Assembly (NCBI GenBank): GCA_964423195.1
Contig: CAYRDY010000011.1
Span: forward strand, 1 to 38,176
DNA length: 38,176 nt
Direction: 5' to 3'
Source: CAKRHR01 sp964423195
GTDB taxonomy: Bacteria; Bacillota; Clostridia; Lachnospirales; Lachnospiraceae
Shown: positions 14,443-23,392 of the stretch, piece by piece
Position numbering within the stretch: position 1 is the stretch's first letter
Layout: each line of letters starts with the position of its first letter
Position numbers and translations under genes: made by a program
Notes under the pieces: model-generated
Told to the model about the DNA's origin: nothing
Database searches by the model: none
What the model saw: the letters and a program-made list of their open reading frames with translations, nothing else

Positions 14443-16170
14443 ATGGATTACAGGGAAATTTACCGCCAGTGGCGCGAGAGCCCCGATTTCGATGAGGAGA
14501 CAAAGCGGGAACTGGCGCAGATTCAGGATAACGAAAAAGAGATAGAGGATCGCTTTTATAAAGATCTCACCTTTGGCACCGGAGGTCTGCGCGGCGTGAT
14601 CGGCGCGGGCACGAACCGCATGAATGTCTACACTGTGCGGCGTGCGACCCAGGGGCTGGCGAATTTTATCATCAGGGAAAACGGTCAGGATAGGGGCGTG
14701 GCCATCGCTTTTGACTCACGGCATATGTCGCCGGAATTTGCCAGGGAGGCGGCGCTCTGCCTCAATGCCAATGGCATTAAGACTTACAGGTTTGATACGC
14801 TGCGCCCGACGCCCGAATTGTCTTTCGCCGTGCGAACGCTGGGCTGTATTGCCGGTATTGCGATTACGGCCAGCCATAATCCGCCGGAATATAACGGCTA
14901 CAAGGTTTACTGGGAGGACGGCGCGCAGGTCACGGCACCGATGGACCGGCGGATCATTGAGGAGGTCGGCCGTGTCAGGGATTATGGCGCCGCAAAGACG
15001 ATGAGCGAGGCGGCGGCCGTGGCGGCAGGCCTGTATCATACCATCGGATCTGAGATCGACGACAAATATATCGAGGCGCTGAAAAGACAGATCATTCATC
15101 CGGAGATCATCGCCGGGGCGGCGGAGGATCTCAGGATTGTCTACACGCCGCTGCACGGCACGGGCAATCTGCCTGTGCGGCGGGTGCTTGCGGAGCTGGG
15201 CTTTAAGCATGTCTATGTGGTGCCGGAGCAGGCGCAGCCGGACGGCGATTTCCCGACCGTGAGCTATCCGAATCCGGAGGATCCGGAGGCTTTTCGGCTT
15301 GCTCTGGCGCTGGCGAGGGCGGTGGATGCCGATATTGTGCTGGCGACGGATCCGGACGCGGATCGGCTCGGCGTTTACGCCAAAGACCTAGAGAGCGGCG
15401 AATATATCAGTTTTACCGGAAATATGTCGGGCATCCTGATCGCGGAATATATCCTGCGTGAGCGCAGGGCATGCGGGACGCTGCCGGAAAACGGCGCTCT
15501 GATAAGGACGATCGTGACGACCAAAATGGCGGATGCGCTGGCAAAAGATTATCATGTGGATCTGATCGAGGTGCTCACCGGCTTTAAGTATATCGGCGAG
15601 CAAATCAGAATATTTGAGCAGCAGCGCTCACATGAATATATTTTTGGACTTGAGGAGAGCTATGGTTGCCTGGTGGGCACGCATGCCCGTGACAAGGACG
15701 CGGTGGCCGCGGTGATGGCTCTGTGCGAGGTTGCCTCGTGGTGCAAGCTGAGCGGGCGCACCCTGTGGAGCCATATGCTTGAACTCTATGAGAAATATGG
15801 TTACTATAAGGAAGGACTTGAGTCGATCACTCTGAAGGGCGTCGATGGAACAGCGAAGATCGAGGCGATGATGGAGCGCATTCGCAGCTGCCCGCCGCGG
15901 CGGTTTGGCAGCCAGAAGGCGCTCGTCCTCAGGGATTATCAGTGCTCTAAGGCGGTTTCTCTGGAGGACGGCGAGGAGAGCGCGCTGACATTGCCGAAAT
16001 CTAATGTTTTGTATTTTGAACTGGAAAATGACGGCTGGTGCTGCGCGAGGCCTTCGGGGACGGAGCCGAAGATTAAATTTTATATGGGTGTCAGGGGAAC
16101 TTCACTGGCGGACGCGTCCGAAAAACTGGACGAGTTGACTGCGGCGGTGATGGCCCTGGCGGCAGAATGA
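14443..16170 (+). CDS. Phosphomannomutase/phosphoglucomutase (PgcA-type alpha-D-phosphohexomutase)
   Basis: The protein has 575 residues, the size of the PgcA-type mutases of Firmicutes. All four domains show their motifs: TASHNP with the phosphoserine at Ser144, the metal loop TDPDADRLG, the sugar-binding loop GLEESYGCL, and the phosphate-binding SGTEPKIKFY near the C-terminus. It moves phosphate between C6 and C1 of glucose or mannose. Between the ManA fusion and the LCP/polymer genes, mannose-6-P to mannose-1-P is the likely reaction, though such enzymes often accept glucose too. ATG 14443 follows GAGGAGGG with a good spacer; the longer open frame overlaps the fusion gene and is not used. 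Confidence 0.9.
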   Translation: MDYREIYRQWRESPDFDEETKRELAQIQDNEKEIEDRFYKDLTFGTGGLRGVIGAGTNRMNVYTVRRATQGLANFIIRENGQDRGVAIAFDSRHMSPEFAREAALCLNANGIKTYRFDTLRPTPELSFAVRTLGCIAGIAITASHNPPEYNGYKVYWEDGAQVTAPMDRRIIEEVGRVRDYGAAKTMSEAAAVAAGLYHTIGSEIDDKYIEALKRQIIHPEIIAGAAEDLRIVYTPLHGTGNLPVRRVLAELGFKHVYVVPEQAQPDGDFPTVSYPNPEDPEAFRLALALARAVDADIVLATDPDADRLGVYAKDLESGEYISFTGNMSGILIAEYILRERRACGTLPENGALIRTIVTTKMADALAKDYHVDLIEVLTGFKYIGEQIRIFEQQRSHEYIFGLEESYGCLVGTHARDKDAVAAVMALCEVASWCKLSGRTLWSHMLELYEKYGYYKEGLESITLKGVDGTAKIEAMMERIRSCPPRRFGSQKALVLRDYQCSKAVSLEDGEESALTLPKSNVLYFELENDGWCCARPSGTEPKIKFYMGVRGTSLADASEKLDELTAAVMALAAE

Positions 16171-16174
16171 GCGT

Positions 16175-18310
16175 ATGAGCAAAAAAAAGAAGAGCGTCAT
16201 TGAAAATAACAGTGATTTTATCGCGGAGGACGCAGAGGATTTCCCTTCGGAATTGGAAGAGTTTGCTGAAGACACAGAAGATTTTCCGACGACTTTAGGC
16301 GACGTCGAGGCGGAGAATTTTGTGACGGCCGCCGCGGAGACGACGGCGGAGGCGCCCCGGAGTGAAAATCCGCCGGGCGACCAACCGCGCGGGAAAAAGC
16401 TGCGGGGTGGCAAGTCGCACGCCCGGAAGCCGCAGGAGAGCCTGCCGCGGCGGAAAAAACGGCGTCCGGGCAGGAGGATCCTGTGCTTTTCCGGATGGTG
16501 TGTCGCCGGCGTGCAGGTCGTCATTTCTGCCGTTCTGGTGTCGATCATCATGAGGTTGGGCGTGCTGCCGGAAAAATATCTGGCGCCGGTAATCGCGCTG
16601 CTGATTCTTTTGGCGGCTGTGACCGCCTGCGCGCAGATCCCGAAAAAGAAGGCCCTGATGATCGGCGGTCTTGGATTCGGCGTGATTGCGTGCGCGGCGC
16701 TTACCGTTGGCTGCGTTTACCTGGAGCGGACGACCGTTGTGCTTGATTCTGTGACCGTTGAGGAAGAGGAAGACAATTATAAAGTGGACAATATTGTCGT
16801 GGCGGTGCTCGACGGGGATCGCGCGCAGACCATGGACGACACGCTGCTTTACAATTTTGGCATCCAGAGAACGATCGACCGTGAGAATACCGATAAGGTG
16901 ATAGCGGAGATCGAGGAGCGCGCGGGCATCGAGTTGAGCCTGACAGAATATGATGATTTTTCGGAGATGGTTCTGGCCCTGCGGCGCGGCGATATTCAGG
17001 CCGTGATCTATAATTCGGCGTTTAATGACACCATCGAGGAGAGCATGGAAGGGTTTACCGATGAGATTCGGGTGCTGAACAGCCATGAGATCAAGTCTGC
17101 CGTGAGGTTCTTGGCCACGGACATGAATGTGGCCAGGGAGCCGTTTACGGTGTATATCAGCGGCATAGATGTCTACGGAGATATCGAGCAGTCAAGCCGC
17201 AGCGATGTCAATATTCTGGTGACGGTCAACCCGGTGACGAAGAAGGTTGTGATGACCACAACGCCGAGGGATTACTGGGTGTACCTGCCGGAGGTTTCAG
17301 GCAATTACCGGGACAAGCTGACACACGCGGGCCTTTATGGCATTCAGTGTTCGATCGACACACTCACGGCCCTGTACGGCGTGGCGATCGATTATTACGC
17401 GCGCGTGAACTTCACCACGCTCACAAAGCTGGTGGACGCGCTGGGCGGGATCAATGTCTATTCCGAATATGCGTTTACCACACATTATAAAAACGGTGGT
17501 TATGAGATAAAACAGGGTTACAATGAGATGAATGGCAAGATGGCACTGGCCTTTGCGCGTGAGCGCTACAATGTGCCCGGCGGCGACGAGCAGCGCGGGC
17601 GCGATCAGCAGGAGGTTCTGAAGGCGCTGATGGAAAAGGCGATGTCGCCGTCTATTCTGACGGGCTATATGGGTATCCTCGACGGTCTTGAGGGCAATTT
17701 TGAGACAAATATGCGCATGAATCAGATCGCCAGTCTGGTGAAGATGCAGCTCGGCGACGGGGCATCCTGGGACATCGTGATGCAGGCGGTGTCCGGCACG
17801 ACAGGCAGCGAAGCCTGCTTTTCGGGCGGTTACCGGCGGCTGAGCATCATGTATGAGGATCATGACTCCATCGTCAAGGCCCGCGAGACGATGCTTGCCA
17901 ATGGCGCCTCGGCGGTTGATCCGATGGGACGATTCCCGGACGATACCTATGAGACGGATATTTACGGAAATATCATTTATCCGGAGACGGACGCCTACGG
18001 CAATCCTGTAGTGCCGGAGACGGATTTAACGGGGACAGACATGCCGGGCAACGCATACCCAGGAGCATCGGGCGCGGGAACGTCTGGCGGCACGGGTGGC
18101 GCGACGCCGGGGACGGGTATGCCGGGCGGCGCATACCCCGGAGCATCGGGCACAGGCATGACCGGCGGTGACTCAGAGACGGATTTCTTAGATTCAGAGC
18201 CGGTCGAGTTTGACTCAAGTCTGGGCGCGTTTGCCGACAGCCCGACGGTGCGGGGCGAAGACGGCCTGATTCCGGGCTTTAACTACTATAAACAACCTTC
18301 AAAGAGGTGA
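16175..18310 (+). CDS. LytR-CpsA-Psr (LCP) family wall polymer ligase
   Basis: The protein has 711 residues. Residues 1-110 are cytoplasmic, acidic then strongly basic. About three hydrophobic segments follow at 110-195. An extracytoplasmic region at about 200-310 resembles the accessory domain common in clostridial LCP proteins (YNFGIQRTIDRENTD). The LCP domain is at about 320-560, with SRSDVNIL, TTPRDYWV, DKLTHAGLYG, FARERYN and GRDQQ, which supply the conserved Arg/Asp residues for pyrophosphate binding. The tail (about 600-690) is a Gly/Pro/Thr/Ala-rich linker with two copies of AYPGASG. LCP enzymes transfer undecaprenyl-linked glycopolymers to peptidoglycan, so it probably attaches the polymer made by this operon. 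ATG 16175 lies 5 bases after the mutase stop with only a weak ribosome site, so translational coupling is likely. Confidence 0.9.
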   Translation: MSKKKKSVIENNSDFIAEDAEDFPSELEEFAEDTEDFPTTLGDVEAENFVTAAAETTAEAPRSENPPGDQPRGKKLRGGKSHARKPQESLPRRKKRRPGRRILCFSGWCVAGVQVVISAVLVSIIMRLGVLPEKYLAPVIALLILLAAVTACAQIPKKKALMIGGLGFGVIACAALTVGCVYLERTTVVLDSVTVEEEEDNYKVDNIVVAVLDGDRAQTMDDTLLYNFGIQRTIDRENTDKVIAEIEERAGIELSLTEYDDFSEMVLALRRGDIQAVIYNSAFNDTIEESMEGFTDEIRVLNSHEIKSAVRFLATDMNVAREPFTVYISGIDVYGDIEQSSRSDVNILVTVNPVTKKVVMTTTPRDYWVYLPEVSGNYRDKLTHAGLYGIQCSIDTLTALYGVAIDYYARVNFTTLTKLVDALGGINVYSEYAFTTHYKNGGYEIKQGYNEMNGKMALAFARERYNVPGGDEQRGRDQQEVLKALMEKAMSPSILTGYMGILDGLEGNFETNMRMNQIASLVKMQLGDGASWDIVMQAVSGTTGSEACFSGGYRRLSIMYEDHDSIVKARETMLANGASAVDPMGRFPDDTYETDIYGNIIYPETDAYGNPVVPETDLTGTDMPGNAYPGASGAGTSGGTGGATPGTGMPGGAYPGASGTGMTGGDSETDFLDSEPVEFDSSLGAFADSPTVRGEDGLIPGFNYYKQPSKR

Positions 18311-18315
18311 TGCTG

Positions 18316-19695
18316 TTGACGGTGAGGGAATACGGCAAGAGAATCATTGTATTTTTGCTGGGAGCGCTGCTTTTGGCGGCCCTGACGTTTGCGTTTGCGT
18401 TTATCTGGTATACGGTGTACGGGCTGCGGATCATCCTGCCGTTCTGGCGCAGGGGCAATGTGCTTGTCGTGATTATTTACGGCGTGATCCTGTTCCTCTT
18501 TGCGAAAATGTACAGCGCCCTGAAGGTGGGTTATCTCAAGCGCATCGACGTGATCTCCTCATGGGGCATCACGGTATTTTGCGCCAATGTCATCGAGTAT
18601 CTGCAGATATCGCTGATCAACCGCGAGCTGATGGAAGTGTGGCCGATGCTGGTGCTGACGGTCTACGATCTGGCGATCATTGTCCTGTGGGCGTTTTTTT
18701 CGGGCTGGATGTACCGCAAGCTGTATAAGTCGAGCAATTTGCTGGTGGTCTACGGGGATTATTCGCCGGATCAGTTTTTGAAGAAAATGATGCGCCGGCG
18801 TGACAGATTTTCATTTGGCGAAAAAATACATATCAGCGCCGGAGAGGAGATCATCTGCCGGAAGATGCATGATTATGACGCCGTGATTATCTGGGATCTG
18901 CCTTCACATATCCGCAATCATCTTGTCAAATATTGTTTTTCGCATTCCATCCGCTGCTATATAACGCCGAAGATCTCGGATATTGTGATCCGCGGCGCTG
19001 ACCGAATGCATTTGTTCGATACACCGCTGCTGGTCTCAAGGAACAGCGGACTTACGATCGAGCAGAAATTTGTCAAACGGCTGATGGACATCGCGCTCTC
19101 GGCGGTCGCCATCGTTATCTTTTCGCCGCTGATGCTGCTCATTGCCGCCTGTGTCAAGTTCTACGACGGCGGGCCGGTATTTTACCGGCAGGAACGGCTG
19201 ACAATCGACGCGAAGCCGTTTATGATCTATAAATTCCGCAGCATGCGCGTTGACGCTGAGAAGGACGGCGCGCAGCTGGCGAAGAAGAAAGACAGCCGCG
19301 TCACTCCGGTCGGCCGTGTGCTGCGAAACCTTCATCTGGATGAGTTGCCGCAGCTCTTTAATATCTTCAAAGGCGATATGTCCTTGGTGGGACCGCGGCC
19401 GGAGCGGATGTCGATCATGCAGGCCTACGAGAAGAAAATACCGGAGTTCCATTACCGGCTGAAAGTCAAGGCCGGCCTCACCGGCTACGCGCAGGTCTAC
19501 GGCAAATACAATACGACGCCGTATGACAAATTAAAGCTGGATCTGTTCTATATAGAGAATTATTCACTGTTTCTGGATATTCAGCTCATGTTTATGACAT
19601 TTCGGATTTTTTTCCAGAAGGAGACCTCGGAAGGCGTGGAGAGCTGGCAGAAGGACGCGCTCTATGAATCACAGCCGGAAAAACAGCAGAAGTGA
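18316..19695 (+). CDS. Polyprenyl glycosylphosphotransferase (WbaP/initiating sugar transferase family)
   Basis: A membrane enzyme of about 460 residues. Four to five hydrophobic segments (residues 10-135) are followed by a soluble Rossmann-like part and, from about 255, the bacterial sugar transferase domain: one more membrane helix (KRLMDIALSAVAIVIFSPLM), PVFYRQERL, YKFRSM, LDELPQLFNIFKGDMSLVG, PRPE and KAGLTGYAQVYG. These enzymes place a sugar-1-phosphate on undecaprenyl phosphate and start glycan synthesis on the inner leaflet. Which sugar cannot be read from sequence. The AGAGGTG before the start fits TTG 18316 (6-nt spacer); ATG 18310 and GTG 18307 are in frame but too close to it. It is next to or overlaps the LCP gene stop, so the two are coupled. 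Confidence 0.9.
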   Translation: MTVREYGKRIIVFLLGALLLAALTFAFAFIWYTVYGLRIILPFWRRGNVLVVIIYGVILFLFAKMYSALKVGYLKRIDVISSWGITVFCANVIEYLQISLINRELMEVWPMLVLTVYDLAIIVLWAFFSGWMYRKLYKSSNLLVVYGDYSPDQFLKKMMRRRDRFSFGEKIHISAGEEIICRKMHDYDAVIIWDLPSHIRNHLVKYCFSHSIRCYITPKISDIVIRGADRMHLFDTPLLVSRNSGLTIEQKFVKRLMDIALSAVAIVIFSPLMLLIAACVKFYDGGPVFYRQERLTIDAKPFMIYKFRSMRVDAEKDGAQLAKKKDSRVTPVGRVLRNLHLDELPQLFNIFKGDMSLVGPRPERMSIMQAYEKKIPEFHYRLKVKAGLTGYAQVYGKYNTTPYDKLKLDLFYIENYSLFLDIQLMFMTFRIFFQKETSEGVESWQKDALYESQPEKQQK

Positions 19696-19855
19696 GATTT
19701 GCCAGAGAGCGGCGCAGTTTTTAAGCGAAAGCGCGACAAGAAGCGCGGCTGTGACAGTGAGAGCACGACTAAAGGCGCGGGTGCGGCAGTGAACAGCGCG
19801 ATTTTGAAAACGGCACGGTGTGTCTGTGGGAGATTCTGATTTTATGGGAGAATAT

Positions 19856-20623
19856 ATGGTTTCCGTCATCATGCCGGTCCGCAACGGCGCTGGCGTGATC
19901 GGGCGCGCCATTGACTCGGTGCAAGCGCAGAGGGTTCCGCTGGAGCTGATCGTGATTAACGATGCCTCGGCGGATGACACGGACGGGATTGTCCGCGCGT
20001 ATCGGGATGGGTGGCGTGATCTGGCGGACAAAAGGCTTGTCTATATCGAAAACAGGGAGAATCTGGGCGCGGCGGCGAGCCGAAACTTAGGCGTTTCTCT
20101 GGCAGAGGCGCCGTGGGTGGCTTTCCTGGACGCGGACGACTGGTGGACGGAGGACAAGCTGGAGAGGCAGCTAAAGCTCCTCGAGCGGGAGGGTCGGGTG
20201 CTGTGCAGCACGGCGCGCGAGTTGATGGATGCCGGGGGAAATTCGCTTGGCAGGGTCATCCATGTGAGGGAGACGGTGAGCTACCACGACCTGTTGTTTG
20301 GCAACAGCATCAACTGTTCGTCGGTCGTGGTGCGCACGGATGTGATGCGCGCCTTTCCGATGGAATATGAGGACAGCCATGAGGATTATATCGCCTGGCT
20401 GAGGATCCTGAAGGCCTGCGGGCCGGCCTGTGCCATCGATGAGCCGCTGCTCAAATATCGGATGAGCGCGGGCAGCAAGTCCGGCAATAAGCTGAGATCG
20501 GCGGCGATGACCTTTAGGGTTTATCGACACCTCGGATTTAATCCCGTATCTTCCGTTTTTATGTTTATCTCCTACGCGGTTCACGGTGTCATCAAATATG
20601 CGGGCATAAAGGAGTCAGAATGA
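19856..20623 (+). CDS. Family 2 glycosyltransferase
   Basis: The protein has about 255 residues with a GT-A fold pattern: VSVIMPVRNGAGVIGRAIDS, VINDASADDTDGIV, the acceptor-side AASRNLG, and the metal motif in FLDADDWW. Its length is nearly that of the catalytic domain alone, with a mildly hydrophobic C-terminal end. It would transfer a nucleotide-sugar residue to the lipid-linked acceptor made by the preceding enzyme. It is the only clear ordinary glycosyltransferase in the window, so it may use the GDP-sugar made here, but donor and acceptor cannot be assigned. ATG 19856 follows GGGAG with a 5-nt spacer; ATG 19844 is a possible alternative. The 160 bases before it are GC-rich with no clear promoter. 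The stop overlaps the next gene by 4 bases. Confidence 0.87.
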   Translation: MVSVIMPVRNGAGVIGRAIDSVQAQRVPLELIVINDASADDTDGIVRAYRDGWRDLADKRLVYIENRENLGAAASRNLGVSLAEAPWVAFLDADDWWTEDKLERQLKLLEREGRVLCSTARELMDAGGNSLGRVIHVRETVSYHDLLFGNSINCSSVVVRTDVMRAFPMEYEDSHEDYIAWLRILKACGPACAIDEPLLKYRMSAGSKSGNKLRSAAMTFRVYRHLGFNPVSSVFMFISYAVHGVIKYAGIKESE

Positions 20624-21399
20624 GCAGATTTTTTAAGGATATTAAAAAATACAGCAAATACGCGGTCTATTCGGCGCGCTCGGAGCTGAAAGCCGAGGTC
20701 GCCGGCTCCTATCTGAACTGGCTGTGGTGGATCCTGGATCCGCTGTGTTTCATGTTCATCTATACGTTTATCTTCGGGGTAGTCTTCAACGCCTCGGAGC
20801 AGTATTTCCCGATTTTTATATTTATCGGGCTGACCATGTGGGATTTCTTCAACCGCACGATGACCAACAGCGTGAAGATCGTCAAGAATAATAAGGCCAT
20901 TGTCTCAAAGGTCTATCTGCCGAAATATATCCTGCTGATCGTAAAAATGCTGGTCAACGCCTTCAAGATGATGATCTCTTTTGTGATCGTGATCGGCATG
21001 ATGGTGTTCTGGCGGGTGGTGCCGGACGCCAACGTGATCTATGTGATTCCGATTCTGATCGACCTCTTTGTGTTCACCTTCGGCTGCGGCACCATCTTGC
21101 TGCACTTCGGCGTATTTGTCGAGGATCTCTCAAATGTGGTGTCCATCGCCCTGCGGCTGTTATTTTATCTGACCGGCATCTTTTATCGGGTGAGCAGGCG
21201 GCTGCCGGTGTACGGCGAGATCGCCGAAAAATACAATCCGATGGCATTTTTTCTGGCAAGTATGCGCGATGTCCTGCTCTACCACAGGACGCCGTCGCGC
21301 AAACTCTTGCTGCTGTGGCTGGCGGTGGGACTGCTGATCTCGGTGATCGGCGTTCGGACGATCTATAAAAATGAAAACAGTTATGTGAAGGTGATCTGA
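20620..21399 (+). CDS. Polysaccharide/teichoic acid ABC exporter, permease (TagG/Wzm-like)
   Basis: A polytopic membrane protein of 259 residues with about six hydrophobic segments, typical of the ABC-2 permeases that export undecaprenyl-linked polymers. Family features include an amphipathic N-terminus before the first helix (SELKAEVAGSYLNWLWWILDP) and PIFIFIGLTMWDFF. The start codon overlaps the glycosyltransferase stop (ATGA), and the stop overlaps the ATPase start by one base, so the three are translationally coupled. It should flip the finished or partly finished polymer outward with the ATPase encoded next. Confidence 0.9.
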   Translation: MSRFFKDIKKYSKYAVYSARSELKAEVAGSYLNWLWWILDPLCFMFIYTFIFGVVFNASEQYFPIFIFIGLTMWDFFNRTMTNSVKIVKNNKAIVSKVYLPKYILLIVKMLVNAFKMMISFVIVIGMMVFWRVVPDANVIYVIPILIDLFVFTFGCGTILLHFGVFVEDLSNVVSIALRLLFYLTGIFYRVSRRLPVYGEIAEKYNPMAFFLASMRDVLLYHRTPSRKLLLLWLAVGLLISVIGVRTIYKNENSYVKVI

Positions 21400-22163
21400 T
21401 GGAAAATCAAGCAGCGCAGACCGCTTTTCAGAAAAGTGCGCTCAACGCGATCGAGGTGCGGAATTTAAGTATCAGCTATAAAAATTTAAAATCGTATTCG
21501 ATCAAAAAGAGTATGTTTCGCTTTAAACGGCAGAAGGCGGATGTCATCGAGGCTGTCAAAAATGTTTCGTATGATGTGAAGAAGGGCGAGATCCTTGGAC
21601 TGATCGGCAGGAACGGCAGCGGCAAATCGACGATGCTCAAGGCGCTGGCGGGCATTTTTTCGCCGGATTCGGGGACGATCGATCTGAAGGGCAACTCGAT
21701 TTCTCTGCTCTCCATCGGCGTCGGCTTCCAAAAGGAGCTGACGGGACGGGAAAATATTTTGCTCTCAGGGATGCTGCTGGGATTTTCGGAGCAGGAGATC
21801 AGGGAGAAGATGGACGGGATCATCGAATTCGCGGAGCTGGGCAAATTTATTGACATGCCGGTGAAAACCTACTCCAGCGGCATGTATTCGAAGCTCGCTT
21901 TTTCGATCACCGCCATTCTGGAGACGGATATCATGCTCATCGACGAGGTGCTGAGCGTCGGCGACGAGCGTTTTAAGAAAAAAAGTTATAATAAAATGAA
22001 AAGTCTGATCTCCAATGAGGATCGGACGGTCATTATCGTCTCGCACAGTATCTCCACGCTGCAGGAGCTGTGCGGCCAGGTCATGTGGATGCATGACGGG
22101 GAGATCAAAATGATGGGAGAGCCGACGCCCGTGCTGGAGGCTTATAGGGAGTTTATGAAGTAG
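21399..22163 (+). CDS. Polysaccharide/teichoic acid ABC exporter, ATPase (TagH/Wzt-like)
   Basis: The protein has 254 residues. Walker A is GRNGSGKST (70-78), the signature YSSGMYSKLAF, Walker B IMLIDEVLSVGD and the H-loop VSHS, all intact. The short signature without the usual Gln and the sequence SIGVGFQKELTGRENI are marks of the TagH/Wzt polysaccharide-export subfamily. It has only the nucleotide-binding domain, without the C-terminal carbohydrate-binding part of some Wzt proteins or the extra domain of B. subtilis TagH, so chain recognition at the ATPase is not expected. It overlaps the permease gene by one base and is followed 12 bases later by a TagF-like gene. Confidence 0.93.
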   Translation: MENQAAQTAFQKSALNAIEVRNLSISYKNLKSYSIKKSMFRFKRQKADVIEAVKNVSYDVKKGEILGLIGRNGSGKSTMLKALAGIFSPDSGTIDLKGNSISLLSIGVGFQKELTGRENILLSGMLLGFSEQEIREKMDGIIEFAELGKFIDMPVKTYSSGMYSKLAFSITAILETDIMLIDEVLSVGDERFKKKSYNKMKSLISNEDRTVIIVSHSISTLQELCGQVMWMHDGEIKMMGEPTPVLEAYREFMK

Positions 22164-22175
22164 GGAGCAGACCTG

Positions 22176-23297
22176 ATGAATTTATTGTTTAATGTGAGAC
22201 AATGGATCAAAACGATTTTGCAGAATGTGGTGCTGCCGCAGATTTATGCTCTTTACAGGCATCGGGCGGTCAAAAAAGATCTGGTGCTCTTTGCCGACGC
22301 GCACAATAATGAGCTGCCGTATACCATGCAGCACATGTATCGCTCCGTGGTCGCCAAGGGGTATGAGGTGAAAATTTTCTGCATCGATTTTGCGAGAGCG
22401 TCACTTTTCAGGACTTTCAGATTTTTGGTCTCATTTATGAAGACGTATGCCGTGGCGGGAACGGTGTTTATCTGTGATTATTTTCTGCCGGTCTCCTCCT
22501 GCCGGAAGCGCAGGGAGACGCAGGTCGTGCAGCTCTGGCACGCCTGCGGCGCGTTTAAAAAGTTCGGCTACGACGCGGGTGAGGATATCTCACGCGCGTA
22601 CAGGGGCAATCCCATGAAAAATTGTACGCTGGTGACCGTGAGTTCGCGGCTCTGTGTGCCGATCTACGCACAGGCGCTGCATCTGCCTGAAAATGTTGTC
22701 CGCGCCACGGGCATCAGCAGGACGGATGTCTATTTTGACGAGACGTATCGGCAGTCCTGCAGGGAGCGCTTTTTTGCCCGCTATCCGAGGGCAAGGGGGC
22801 GCAAAATCCTTTTGTGGGCGCCGACATTCCGCGGGAACGCGGGAAATCCTCAGGCCGAGGGTGTCGAGGTGGTGGCCGGACTCGGCGAGAAACTGGGGTC
22901 GCAGTGGTATGTCGTGATCAAGCTGCACCCGTACCTCGAACGCCGCATGAAGCTGTCAAATTGTGATATGCCGACGGAGGAGCTGCTGACGGTGGCGGAT
23001 GTCCTGCTGACCGATTACTCGTCGGTTCTGTTTGACTTTATGATTATGAAAAAACCGGTGGTACTCTTTGCACCCGATGACAGAGCCTATCTGAAGCGCA
23101 GGGGTTTCTATCTCGATTACCACTCGATTCCGGCGGTGCACGCCAGGAACGCGGCGGAGCTGCCATACGCGGTCAAGAGCGCGCTCACGGAGGCCATCGA
23201 CACGTCGGCCTTCTGCGCACAGTATGTCGGCTGCTGCGACGGCAAGGCGACGGAGCGAATCCAGAAGATTGTGTTCGGGGAAAATCAAAGGGGATAG
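22176..23297 (+). CDS. CDP-polyol glycerophosphotransferase/ribitolphosphotransferase family (TagB/TagF-like), first copy
   Basis: The protein has 373 residues, with an N-terminal amphipathic/basic stretch for membrane contact and the GT-B-like glycerophosphotransferase domain. Family motifs: LWHACGAFKKFG with the conserved His, GISRTDVYFD, WAPTFRG, IKLHP with a second conserved His, LTDYSSVLFDF and KRRGFYLDY. Such enzymes move glycerol-phosphate or ribitol-phosphate from the CDP-activated form to a lipid-linked acceptor at the inner membrane face. With TarI/TarJ genes just downstream, ribitol-phosphate is likely, and the two copies may act as primer and polymerase. The 3' end of the gene is duplicated just downstream (see 23251-23380). 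ATG 22176 follows GGGAG. Confidence 0.85.
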   Translation: MNLLFNVRQWIKTILQNVVLPQIYALYRHRAVKKDLVLFADAHNNELPYTMQHMYRSVVAKGYEVKIFCIDFARASLFRTFRFLVSFMKTYAVAGTVFICDYFLPVSSCRKRRETQVVQLWHACGAFKKFGYDAGEDISRAYRGNPMKNCTLVTVSSRLCVPIYAQALHLPENVVRATGISRTDVYFDETYRQSCRERFFARYPRARGRKILLWAPTFRGNAGNPQAEGVEVVAGLGEKLGSQWYVVIKLHPYLERRMKLSNCDMPTEELLTVADVLLTDYSSVLFDFMIMKKPVVLFAPDDRAYLKRRGFYLDYHSIPAVHARNAAELPYAVKSALTEAIDTSAFCAQYVGCCDGKATERIQKIVFGENQRG

Positions 23298-23380
23298 GGG
23301 GGCTTATCCAGCGACGCGTGCCGCGGAGCGGATTCAGAAGATTGTGTTTGGGGAGAATCAAAGGAGATAGGGATTTATCC
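23251..23380 (+). repeat. Imperfect duplication of the tail of the first TagF-like gene
   Basis: Bases 23251-23309 (gene end and stop) recur with changes at 23324-23380. The second copy still reads AERIQKIVFGENQRR and stop, against TERIQKIVFGENQRG in the gene. The mismatches are mostly transitions and synonymous, plus a 2-base length difference after the stop. The copy lies between the TagF-like gene and tarI and also supplies sequence just before the tarI ribosome site. Confidence 0.85.
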
Positions 23381-23392
23381 GGGAGGATGTTT

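Noticed and set aside
23318..23392. N-terminal extension of the tarI frame
   Set aside because: It is read from the duplicated tail of the TagF-like gene in another frame; GGGAGG at 23381 clearly sets the start at 23393.
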